From: Rubricella sp038526735
GTDB taxonomy: Bacteria > Pseudomonadota > Alphaproteobacteria > Rhodobacterales > Rhodobacteraceae
Reading direction: 5' to 3'
Assembly (NCBI GenBank): GCA_038526735.1
Contig: JBCBGM010000057.1
Coordinates: 1-12,277, forward strand
DNA: 12,277 nucleotides
Program-made: the position numbers and the translations under genes
The notes under the pieces: model-generated
Database searches by the model: none
Told to the model about the DNA's origin: nothing
Seen by the model: the letters and a program-made list of their open reading frames with translations, nothing else
Shown: piece after piece, positions 6,743-12,277 of the stretch
Layout: each line of letters starts with the position of its first letter
Position numbering within the stretch: position 1 is the stretch's first letter

Positions 6743-8270
6743 GGCGGCCCCATGTGTCAAAAATCGCGAAGATGGTGAGGGTTAGCAGCACCAGGATGAG
6801 GCCTGTGGCTTGGGCGGCATCGGTGCGGAAGCTGCCCATGAGGCCGAACATCAGGAGGGGGAGGGTCTCCGTCTCGGTCGAGCCGAAGAGGGCGATGATG
6901 CCGAGGTCCCCCATGGCAAAAGCGGCGACAAGGCCGAGGGCGAGGCCAAGGCCACGGCGAATACCCGGCAATAAAACGCGGCGTAGCCAGAGGCGGCGGG
7001 AGAGGCCGAGGCTTTGCGCGAGCGGGCCGCGCGTGCGGATCACGCGGTCCACCTCGGGCAGGAGGATACGCAGGGCAAAGGGCACCCCGAGGGTGGCGTT
7101 GACAAGTGCGGTGAGCGGCAGGGCGAAGGCGAAGGGGTCGATGAAATCTCGGATCGCGATGAAGAGGGCCGTGCCGATAACGAGAGGGGAGGCGGTGAGG
7201 CCGATGAGCACCAGCCCCTCGCCAAGGAGTGCCGCGCGACCCCGGTGTGTGGCGACGCCACCCGCGATGGCCAGCGCGAGACTGCAGGAGATCAGCGTGG
7301 CCGCGATGGAAACGCCGATGCTGCGGAGGGCGGCGTTGAGCGTGGCGTCGGGCAGGTCGGGCATGCCGGGGATGCCGAGAGAGATGAGGCCGAGCATGGG
7401 CAGCCCGAGAAACGCGAGGGCGGCGGTGATGGCCGCGCGGTCGATCCACGGGTTGCGGGGTTTGGGGATGGATTGCGGGCGCAGCGACAGGCCAAACCCG
7501 CCTGCGCCGCGTTGCCCGCTGGCGAGCAGGATGAGGGCGACTGTGAGCGCGAGGCCGAGTTGCATGAGCGAGAGCAGGGCGGCGCGCGAGAGGTCGAACT
7601 CAAAGCGCAGCGCTTGGTAGATCGCGAGCTCGATGGTGGTGGCGCGGGGGCCTCCGCCCAGTGTGAGCGCGACAGAGAAGCTGGTGAGGCAGATGAGGAA
7701 GACAAGCAGTGCGGCACCTGGCAGCACTTCGCGCAGGATCGGGCGCTCGATATGGGTGTAGATGTCGCGCGGGGTGAAACCGAGTTGGGTGGCGAGGCGC
7801 AGGTGTTCCGGTGGCACTCCGGCCCAACCCGTGAGCAGCATCCGGGTGACAAGTGGCAGGTTGAAGAACACATGCGCCATCAGAATGCCGGTGAGGCCGT
7901 AGATGTCGAGCGTCGCGCCGGTGATCTCAGAGACCCAACCTGCGCGGCCCCAGACTGAGAGCAGGCCAAGGACCGCGACGATGACAGGCACGAGGAAGGG
8001 CGCGCCGAGGAGCGTGAGCACGAGGCTGCGGCCCGGAAAATCTCGGCGCGCGAGGGCGCGGGCGAGGGGAATTGCGGCGAGGGTGCAGAGCGCGGCGGAG
8101 AGGGCGGCTTGGAAGAGGGTGAAGCGCAGGATTGCCCAGTCGGCGGCCACAAGCCTCCCTGCCCCTTCGGCTGACAGCATCAGGGGGATGACCGCGCCTA
8201 CGGTGAGCGCGACAACGAGTGTTGCCGCGCCCACGGAGAGCAGGGTTACTGGGCGAGGCCAGCGCGCCAT
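6729..8270 (-). CDS. thiP: thiamine/TPP ABC transporter permease
   Basis: ThiP is the inner-membrane channel of the thiamine/TPP importer. The 513-residue protein is a fused tandem permease of about twelve membrane segments, each half with a BPD-transporter domain. The first half has the EAA-type cytoplasmic loop around GWAGVPPEHLRLATQLGFTP and then the LTSFSVALTLGGGPRATTIE segment typical of ThiP. The second half repeats the pattern with TRGPLAQSLGLSRRLWLRR and ends in FAMGDLGIIALFGSTETETLP. Length fits the family (about 510-540). ATG 8270 overlaps the 3' end of thiB by 25 bases and has no clear Shine-Dalgarno of its own, so it is probably translated by coupling. Its high GC content produces long open frames on the opposite strand, which are not genes. 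Confidence 0.94.
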   Translation of the reverse strand: MARWPRPVTLLSVGAATLVVALTVGAVIPLMLSAEGAGRLVAADWAILRFTLFQAALSAALCTLAAIPLARALARRDFPGRSLVLTLLGAPFLVPVIVAVLGLLSVWGRAGWVSEITGATLDIYGLTGILMAHVFFNLPLVTRMLLTGWAGVPPEHLRLATQLGFTPRDIYTHIERPILREVLPGAALLVFLICLTSFSVALTLGGGPRATTIELAIYQALRFEFDLSRAALLSLMQLGLALTVALILLASGQRGAGGFGLSLRPQSIPKPRNPWIDRAAITAALAFLGLPMLGLISLGIPGMPDLPDATLNAALRSIGVSIAATLISCSLALAIAGGVATHRGRAALLGEGLVLIGLTASPLVIGTALFIAIRDFIDPFAFALPLTALVNATLGVPFALRILLPEVDRVIRTRGPLAQSLGLSRRLWLRRVLLPGIRRGLGLALGLVAAFAMGDLGIIALFGSTETETLPLLMFGLMGSFRTDAAQATGLILVLLTLTIFAIFDTWGRRAQH

Positions 8271-9247
8271 GTCGCAATCGCATCAGCGCGGCGGGCCTCT
8301 GCCTCTTCTGCGGGCAGCAGGAGTGCGGTATCGGGGGTGATCAGCGTGTCAAACCCATCGGGCACGCCTGTCTCGGTCGCAAAGGCCGGATACATCCAGT
8401 TGGTGGTCGGGATCGCAGACTGGAAGCCATCGGTCGCGATGAAGCGGATGAACTCGGCGGCAAGCTCTGGCTGGTCGCTGCCTGCGAGGATGCCGGCAAC
8501 CTCCACCTGCATGTAGTGACCTTCGGCGAAGGCCGCGGCGGATTTGCTCGGGTCCTCCTCGGCGATCAGGTGATAGGCGGGGGAGGTTGTGTAGCTGAGT
8601 ACCATGTCGGCCTCGCCCTCAAGGAACAGGCCATACGCCTCTGACCAGCCGGGGGTGACGGTGACGATGTTGTCGGAGAGCGCCTCCCAAAACGCGGGCG
8701 CTTCGTCTCCAAGGGCTGCTTCGGCCCACATCACAAGGCCGAGGCCGGGGGTGGAGGAGCGGGGATCTTGGATCACGACAGTTGTGTCACTGGCGGCGAG
8801 GGCCATCAGGCTCTCAGGCGCGGCGGTGAGTTTGGTGTTGTCATAGACGAACGCGAAATAGCCCCAGTCGAAGGGCGTGAAGAGAGGATCGTCCCAGGCA
8901 ATCGGCAGGTCGGGGGTGGGCACCCCTTCGGGCGCTGGCGCGAAAAGCCCCGTGCTGGCCGCAGCGGCGGTGAGGTTGGTGTCGAGCCCGAGCACGACGT
9001 CGGCGTCGCTGCGGGTGCCCTCAAGGCGGATGCGCGACAGGAGTGCGGCACCATCGCCCGCGCCCACGAGGGTGAGGTCGCAGTTGCAGATCGCCTCGAA
9101 GTTCGCCTCGATCACCGGGCCGGGGCCCCAGTCAGAGACGAAACTGTCATAGGCATAGACGATCAGCTCTCGCCGCTCTTGCGCGGCGAGCGGCAGGGCA
9201 CAGGCGGTTGCGAGTGCCGCGAGGGTGGTGGTTCGTTTCAAGTGCAT
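8246..9247 (-). CDS. thiB: thiamine/TPP-binding periplasmic protein
   Basis: ThiB captures thiamine, TMP or TPP in the periplasm and delivers it to ThiPQ. The 333-residue precursor has a signal peptide (MHLKRTTTLAALATACALPLAA, cleavage near residue 22). The mature part opens with ELIVYAYDSFVSDWGPGP and a FEAICNCDLTLV segment, contains GDGAALLSRIRLEG, and later has IPTTNWMYPAF, all typical of ThiB. ATG 9247 is chosen because GGAGG (minus strand, 9257-9253) lies five bases before it; an in-frame TTG at 9259 overlaps that site and is not used. It is the first gene of thiBPQ and sits behind a TPP riboswitch, so it should be repressed when TPP is plentiful. The pair of cysteines in CNC is typical of the family. 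Confidence 0.95.
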   Translation of the reverse strand: MHLKRTTTLAALATACALPLAAQERRELIVYAYDSFVSDWGPGPVIEANFEAICNCDLTLVGAGDGAALLSRIRLEGTRSDADVVLGLDTNLTAAAASTGLFAPAPEGVPTPDLPIAWDDPLFTPFDWGYFAFVYDNTKLTAAPESLMALAASDTTVVIQDPRSSTPGLGLVMWAEAALGDEAPAFWEALSDNIVTVTPGWSEAYGLFLEGEADMVLSYTTSPAYHLIAEEDPSKSAAAFAEGHYMQVEVAGILAGSDQPELAAEFIRFIATDGFQSAIPTTNWMYPAFATETGVPDGFDTLITPDTALLLPAEEAEARRADAIATWRAGLAQ

Positions 9248-9252
9248 TTGGT

Positions 9253-9276
9253 CCTCCAATGCGTGGCATCCGGAGG
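9253..9276 (-). promoter_or_regulatory. hairpin sequestering the thiB Shine-Dalgarno
   Basis: Read on the minus strand, CCTCC (9276-9272) pairs with the GGAGG Shine-Dalgarno (9257-9253). A second short stem, ATGC with GCAT, closes a CAC triloop inside it. The structure would block ribosome binding at thiB. It is a plausible expression platform for the upstream TPP aptamer; the alternative pairing in the ligand-free state was not worked out. Confidence 0.65.
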
Positions 9277-9308
9277 CGGCATGAGCCCAAAAGGGGTGTG
9301 ATCATGCA

Positions 9309-9395
9309 GCCTTCCCTCCGCCGGTATGAGCCGGTTCAGGTTCAACGGGTTCGCGGGTGTCCGCATCTCAGCCCTCAACGAGGGCGCCCCGAGGC
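9309..9395 (-). ncRNA. TPP riboswitch (THI element)
   Basis: The minus strand carries the conserved THI core in order: CGGGGCGCC, GGGCTGAGATG, ACCCGCGAACCC, GAACCTGAACCGG, CATACCGGCG and GAGGGAAGG. The P1 stem can be formed by GCCT (9395-9392) with AGGC (9312-9309), and the ACCGG/CCGG hairpin is intact. TPP binding to such elements lowers expression of the downstream gene, here thiBPQ. About 60 bases separate the aptamer from the thiB start and hold the Shine-Dalgarno-covering hairpin, which suggests control of translation rather than of termination. Confidence 0.95.
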
Positions 9396-9402
9396 ACCGC
9401 GC

Positions 9403-9430
9403 AAGCTAGCGGGTTTGAGGGGGAGTGCAA
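9403..9430 (-). promoter_or_regulatory. candidate promoter of the thiBPQ operon
   Basis: On the minus strand TTGCAC (9430-9425) and TAGCTT (9408-9403) are separated by 16 bases, an acceptable sigma-70 type pair. The predicted start would be near 9396, right at the 5' edge of the TPP aptamer. The match to consensus is moderate, so this is a suggestion only. Confidence 0.35.
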
Positions 9431-9510
9431 GGGGCAGGTTCACCGCGACGTGAAAGGGGCAGGCGCATGACCCGTTGCTGCGACGCCGGAGGGCGCGTAA
9501 TTATGAGGGC

Positions 9511-9939
9511 ATGGACCGCCGCTTTGTCATCTCCGCTGTGCCTGCGCTGGCTGTGGCCGCGTCGCCGTTGCGTGCGGCGATTGGGACGGCGCTGGAGATG
9601 CGCGATCTCTACGAGAGCGACATGAGCTTCACGGAGGAGGCGACGGCGCTGGCGGGGGAGCGTGTCTCTTTCACTGGGTTTATGGCGCCGCCGCTGCGGG
9701 CGGCTTTTCCGTTTTTTGTGCTCACCAAGGTGCCGATGGCGGTGTGCCCGTTTTGCGATGATGCCGCGCAATGGCCGCCGGATATTTTGGCGGTGTACAC
9801 CAAGCGGGTGCTGCGGCCGATCCCGTTTCATGTGCGGGTGGAGACGCGGGGTGTCTTGGAGCTTGGCGCCTTTCGCGACCCTGAAACCGGGTTTGTTAGC
9901 CGGGTGCGGTTGACGGATGCCGTTGCCTCCCGCGCCTGA
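9511..9939 (+). CDS. small exported protein with CPFC motif, ABC-transporter associated (DUF3299-like)
   Basis: The 142-residue product has an export signal (MDRRFVISAVPALAVAASPLRAA, with a twin arginine at 3-4). The rest looks like a small beta-rich OB-like fold: GERVSFTGFMAPPL, then FFVLTKVPMAVCPFC with C79 and C82, then a WPPDILAVYTKR segment and a final strand region. The GxxVxxxGFxxP...FxLxxxPxxCxxC pattern recalls DUF3299-type proteins that accompany LolD/FtsX-like transporters, but I am not certain of the family. The CxxC could bind a metal or be redox-active (inference). ATG 9511 is chosen to give an intact signal peptide; the in-frame TTG at 9475 adds a charged, non-signal leader. 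No well-spaced Shine-Dalgarno precedes 9511. The next gene starts inside or right after its end, so the two are coupled. Confidence 0.75.
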   Translation: MDRRFVISAVPALAVAASPLRAAIGTALEMRDLYESDMSFTEEATALAGERVSFTGFMAPPLRAAFPFFVLTKVPMAVCPFCDDAAQWPPDILAVYTKRVLRPIPFHVRVETRGVLELGAFRDPETGFVSRVRLTDAVASRA

Positions 9940-10606
9940 GATGGGGCTCGCACTGACGCTGCGCGATGTGCGGGTTTTGGGCGACGATGGGGGCGCGATC
10001 TTGTCGGTGCCTGCGCTCGATGTGGCGGCAGGGAGTTTGGTTGGGGTGCGTGGTCCGTCGGGGGCGGGGAAGTCTACGTTTTTGACGGTGCTGGCTGGTT
10101 TGGTGGAGCCCGATGCGGGGGAGGTGCGGTGGGGCGCGCAGGACCTTGCTGGTTTGAATTCTGAAGGGCGGGCAGCGTTTCGGCGGGCGAGCATCGGCCT
10201 CGTGTTTCAGGACTTTTTGCTGTTCGAGGAGTTGGACGCCGCGACCAACGCAGCGATTGCCGCGAGCTTCGTGCCGAAGGCCTCGCGGAAGGGTCTGCGG
10301 GCGCGAGCGGAGGCTCGGTTGGAGCGGCTCGGCGTGCCCGGTGGCGCGCGGGCGATCACGAGCTTTTCGGGCGGAGAGCGGCAGCGGGTGGCGGTTGCGC
10401 GGGCGCTCGCGCATGGGCCGCAGGTGCTTTTGGCGGATGAGCCAACGGCGGCGCTGGACCGGGTCACGGCTGATGCCTTGATAGCGGATTTCACAGCATT
10501 GGCGCGAGAGGACGGCTTGACGGTGATCATCGCCAGCCATGATGCGCAGTTGCTGGCGCAGATGGACCGGGTGATCAGCTTGGCAGACGGTGCGTTGGAT
10601 GCCTGA
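9917..10606 (+). CDS. ABC transporter ATP-binding protein, LolD/MacB type
   Basis: A 229-residue ATPase likely to pair with the FtsX-like permease encoded next. Motifs from the first ATG: Walker A GPSGAGKST (46-54), Q-loop FQDFLLF (Q98), signature FSGGE (150-154), Walker B LLADEP (171-176) and H-loop H208. The LLADEPTAALD and FSGGERQRVAVARAL versions are typical of the LolD/MacB/FtsE group, which move substrates by mechanotransmission rather than by a channel. Start is ambiguous: ATG 9917 overlaps the preceding gene by 23 bases, while ATG 9941 lies one base after its stop; neither has a clear Shine-Dalgarno. The stop overlaps the next start (ATGCCTGA at 10599-10606). The substrate is unknown. 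By context it may act on a periplasmic metal protein, in the manner of PA4064 of Pseudomonas, as inference. Confidence 0.9.
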   Translation: MPLPPAPEMGLALTLRDVRVLGDDGGAILSVPALDVAAGSLVGVRGPSGAGKSTFLTVLAGLVEPDAGEVRWGAQDLAGLNSEGRAAFRRASIGLVFQDFLLFEELDAATNAAIAASFVPKASRKGLRARAEARLERLGVPGGARAITSFSGGERQRVAVARALAHGPQVLLADEPTAALDRVTADALIADFTALAREDGLTVIIASHDAQLLAQMDRVISLADGALDA

Positions 10607-11927
10607 CGCGGTGCTCGATGTGCTCTGGTATCCGCTGCCTGCGTTTGTGCAGGATTTGCTGATTTTTGCGGGGTTGCTGGCGCCGCTGATCGTGGTTGCG
10701 GCGGTGCTGTGGCGGGGGTTTGCCTTTGGCCCGCTGTTGCGCGCGATGCTGTGGCGGTATCGCGGCACGAACGCGGTGTTTGTCGTGCTGATTGCCTTGG
10801 CAGTCGGTGTGGGAGCAGCCTTGATCGCGCAGGAGCGGGGCATTCGCGAGGGCACGGCGCGGGCGGCGGATGGGTTTGATCTGATCGTGGCCGCGCCGGG
10901 CAGTGAGATTACGGTGCTTCTGGCGGCGGTCTATTTGCAGCCGTCAGATGTCGCGCTGATCGAGGGGCCGCTGTTCTCTGAGATTGAGAGCCATCCGCGT
11001 GTGCGGCTCGCCGCCCCCCTCGCCTATGGTGACAGCTGGGAAGGGCGGGTGATCGTGGGCACGATTGCGCCGTTTATCGACCATCTCTCAGGCCCGCTCG
11101 CGGAGGGGCGGTTGTTTGAGATCCCCGATGAGGGGGTCGTAGGCGCGCGGGTGCCGCTGGCGCTGGGGGATGAGATCACGCCTGCACATGGCTTTGGCGA
11201 GGCGGCAGACACCGAGGGGCATCTGGGCACGTCGGTGCGGATTGTGGGGCGGATGGCACCGACGGGCACGCCCTGGGACGAGGCGATTTTGGTGCCGGTG
11301 GAGCAGGTCTGGATCACCCACGGGCTGGCGAATGGCCACGCGCCGGACAAACCGCTCAGCCATATCGGCCCGCCGTACTCGGCGGATCATTTCCCCGGCA
11401 CGCCGGCGGTCTTGGTGGTGCCGGAGGAGCTCTATATGGCGTTTTCGCTGCAATCGACGTTTACTAGGCCCGATGCGATGGCGTTTTTGCCGGGAGCGGT
11501 TCTCTCGCAGTTGTTGACGGTGTTGGGCGATGTGCGCGCGGCGATGTCGGCGCTGGCTTTGGTGACGCAAGGCCTTGTGGCCGTTGCGGTGATCGCGGGC
11601 CTGTTGCTGCTCACCCGGCTTTTTGCGCGGCAGCTGGCGCTCTTGCGGGCGCTGGGCGCGCCAGGGCGGTTTATCTTTGGCGTGGTTTGGAGCTATGCGA
11701 CGGTTTTGATCGTGGTCGGTGCGGTGCTGGGGCTGATCGTGGCGGCACTCACCACGGGTGCGGTTTCAAGCTATCTCACCGCGCAAACCGGAATCCTGAT
11801 CGAGGCGCGGCTGCGCTGGCCTGAGCTGCATCTGGCCGCTGGGTTTGTGAGTGCTGCGAGCCTTATTGCGTTGCTCCCCGGATGGCGCGTTTTGCGGCGC
11901 AACCTCACGGCAGATTTACGCGGCTGA
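10599..11927 (+). CDS. FtsX/MacB-like ABC transporter permease
   Basis: The 442-residue protein has an extra N-terminal membrane segment (about 20-38), then the usual first segment after the coupling helix (about 59-77), a large periplasmic domain (about 80-312) and three C-terminal segments (about 317-341, 358-385 and 409-428). FDLIVAAPGSEITVLL and PTGTPWDEAILVPVEQV match the MacB_PCD/FtsX-like permeases of zinc-associated clusters such as PA4065, as I recall them. Residues 241-264 hold four histidines (H241, H247, H255, H264). ATG 10599 is chosen because it overlaps the ATPase stop by eight bases; GTG 10590 is a possible earlier start. It presumably forms a homodimer with the ATPase. Substrate unknown; lipoprotein export (LolCE) is less likely because only one permease is present and the neighbours are metal-type proteins. 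Confidence 0.88.
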   Translation: MPDAVLDVLWYPLPAFVQDLLIFAGLLAPLIVVAAVLWRGFAFGPLLRAMLWRYRGTNAVFVVLIALAVGVGAALIAQERGIREGTARAADGFDLIVAAPGSEITVLLAAVYLQPSDVALIEGPLFSEIESHPRVRLAAPLAYGDSWEGRVIVGTIAPFIDHLSGPLAEGRLFEIPDEGVVGARVPLALGDEITPAHGFGEAADTEGHLGTSVRIVGRMAPTGTPWDEAILVPVEQVWITHGLANGHAPDKPLSHIGPPYSADHFPGTPAVLVVPEELYMAFSLQSTFTRPDAMAFLPGAVLSQLLTVLGDVRAAMSALALVTQGLVAVAVIAGLLLLTRLFARQLALLRALGAPGRFIFGVVWSYATVLIVVGAVLGLIVAALTTGAVSSYLTAQTGILIEARLRWPELHLAAGFVSAASLIALLPGWRVLRRNLTADLRG

Positions 11928-11962
11928 CTGTTGCGAAAGTTTCATATCGGTTTCTTCGGACC

Positions 11963-11991
11963 TTCACATCGTTTTGGTACTGTTATATCAT
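11963..11991 (+). promoter_or_regulatory. candidate promoter of the His-rich gene
   Basis: TTCACA (11963-11968) and TATCAT (11986-11991) are 17 bases apart. The -10 element lies inside the Zur-like palindrome, and the predicted start is about 11998, which is the first ATG of the downstream gene; the transcript may therefore be leaderless. Match to consensus is moderate. Confidence 0.4.
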
Positions 11992-11995
11992 AACA
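11981..11995. promoter_or_regulatory. Zur-box-like palindrome (operator)
   Basis: TGTTATATCATAACA is a near-perfect 15-base palindrome around a central base: TGTTATA on the left and CATAACA on the right. It matches the alphaproteobacterial Zur consensus as I remember it, TGTTATAnTATAACA, at all but one position. It overlaps the likely -10 element and ends two bases before ATG 11998, the right place for a zinc-dependent repressor to block transcription of the His-rich gene. No second copy was seen upstream of 9511. Confidence 0.75.
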
Positions 11996-11997
11996 AC

Positions 11998-12277
11998 ATG
12001 ACCAGATTGTCTCTCATGCGCCTTCTTTCCGGTATCGCCATTTCGATGCTCCCAGTAATCCCGCTCGCGGCCCATGCTGCGGGCGATCACGACCATAGTC
12101 ATGAGGCCTCCCATGTGGCTGAAGGGGAGGGGTTGCGCTTGCTTCATGGTTGGACGCGGGCGACCCATGGCAGTGACGTGATCGTCTTTGTCGAGGTGGA
12201 GAACGAGGGTGCGGATGTGCTGCATCTGCATGGTGCCGAGAGCGACATCGCAGAGAGTGCAAAGCTCGTGGGCTATG
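11998..12277 (+). CDS. His-rich exported PCu(A)C-like protein, 3' end missing
   Basis: Only the first 93 codons are in the window. The protein starts with a signal peptide (MTRLSLMRLLSGIAISMLPV..., cleavage near residue 28), then a histidine-rich metal-binding stretch GDHDHSHEASH (29-39), then the start of a copper chaperone PCu(A)C-like domain: LLHGWTRATHGSDVIVFVEVENEGADVL. In classical PCu(A)C proteins a His-x-Met ligand pair follows at the LHxM segment; here the equivalent place reads LVGY, so the first ligand histidine seems to be missing. ATG 11998 is directly after the Zur-like box; ATG 12016 would also leave a working signal peptide. It lies 70 bases downstream of the permease gene and probably has its own promoter. 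Role as periplasmic metal carrier is inferred; metal identity is not known. Confidence 0.75.
   Translation, partial: MTRLSLMRLLSGIAISMLPVIPLAAHAAGDHDHSHEASHVAEGEGLRLLHGWTRATHGSDVIVFVEVENEGADVLHLHGAESDIAESAKLVGY

Noticed and set aside
6754..7958. two long plus-strand frames opposite thiP
   Set aside because: Arg/Ala- and Glu/Gly-rich translations without motifs, fully antisense to thiP.
9494..9508. possible second Zur-like site before the small CPFC gene
   Set aside because: GCGTAATTATGAGGG has only the short TAATTA palindrome and does not match the Zur half-sites TGTTATA/TATAACA; read instead as a possible -10 region.
9896..10855. 319-codon minus-strand frame opposite the ATPase gene
   Set aside because: The plus-strand frame has every ABC ATPase motif; the antisense product has no recognisable domain.
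9917..11927. lipoprotein-export system LolCDE
   Set aside because: The ATPase is LolD-like, but there is one permease only, no LolC/LolE pair, and the flanking genes encode exported metal-type proteins.
11998..12277. DUF2796 or ZinT-like protein
   Set aside because: The His-rich start suggests these, but the HGWTRATHGSDVIVFVEVENEGADVL stretch fits the PCu(A)C domain better.

Overview
The window looks like a chromosomal segment of an alphaproteobacterium of the order Rhodobacterales (Roseobacter/Rhodobacter relatives). Three things point there: a three-gene Rieske - cytochrome b - cytochrome c1 operon whose cytochrome b heme ligands fall on the same residue numbers as in Rhodobacter; a GC-rich GC-skewed codon use with long antisense shadow frames; and a GC-rich intergenic inverted repeat of a kind I associate with this group. 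No phage, insertion sequence, CRISPR or tRNA/rRNA gene was seen. All protein assignments are from motifs read by eye, with no database search.

Layout: (1) 1-1525, the 3' four-fifths of dxs (isoprenoid precursor synthesis, TPP-dependent), left end cut by the window. (2) 1529-1727, a near-perfect long inverted repeat between convergent genes. (3) 1726-3057 on the minus strand, trmL (tRNA wobble methylation) followed by an exported DUF547 protein. (4) 3234-5984 on the plus strand, petABC (cytochrome bc1 complex), closed by a strong hairpin terminator at 6006-6035 that sits between convergent petC and thiQ. (5) 6035-9247 on the minus strand, thiB-thiP-thiQ (thiamine/TPP ABC importer) preceded by a TPP riboswitch at 9309-9395 and a hairpin that covers the thiB Shine-Dalgarno. 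(6) 9511-12277 on the plus strand, a four-gene set: small exported protein with a CPFC motif, LolD/MacB-type ATPase, FtsX/MacB-type permease, and a histidine-rich exported PCu(A)C-like protein cut by the right end.

The most interesting part is region 6. The order exported small protein - ATPase - FtsX-like permease - His-rich exported protein resembles the zinc-responsive PA4063-PA4066 type loci of Pseudomonas, but here the His-rich partner is a PCu(A)C-like protein rather than a DUF2796 protein. A 15-base palindrome at 11981-11995 matches the alphaproteobacterial Zur box at all but one position and lies against the start codon of the His-rich gene, overlapping its likely -10 element. The PCu(A)C-like domain also seems to lack the first copper-ligand histidine. 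Together these suggest a zinc-controlled periplasmic metal-trafficking system, not a standard copper chaperone; this is inference and needs the rest of the last gene and comparative genomics.

No stretch longer than about 265 bases lacks a gene. The largest gene-free stretches are 3058-3233 (divergent promoter region of trmL and petA) and 9248-9510 (riboswitch, thiB leader and divergent promoters).
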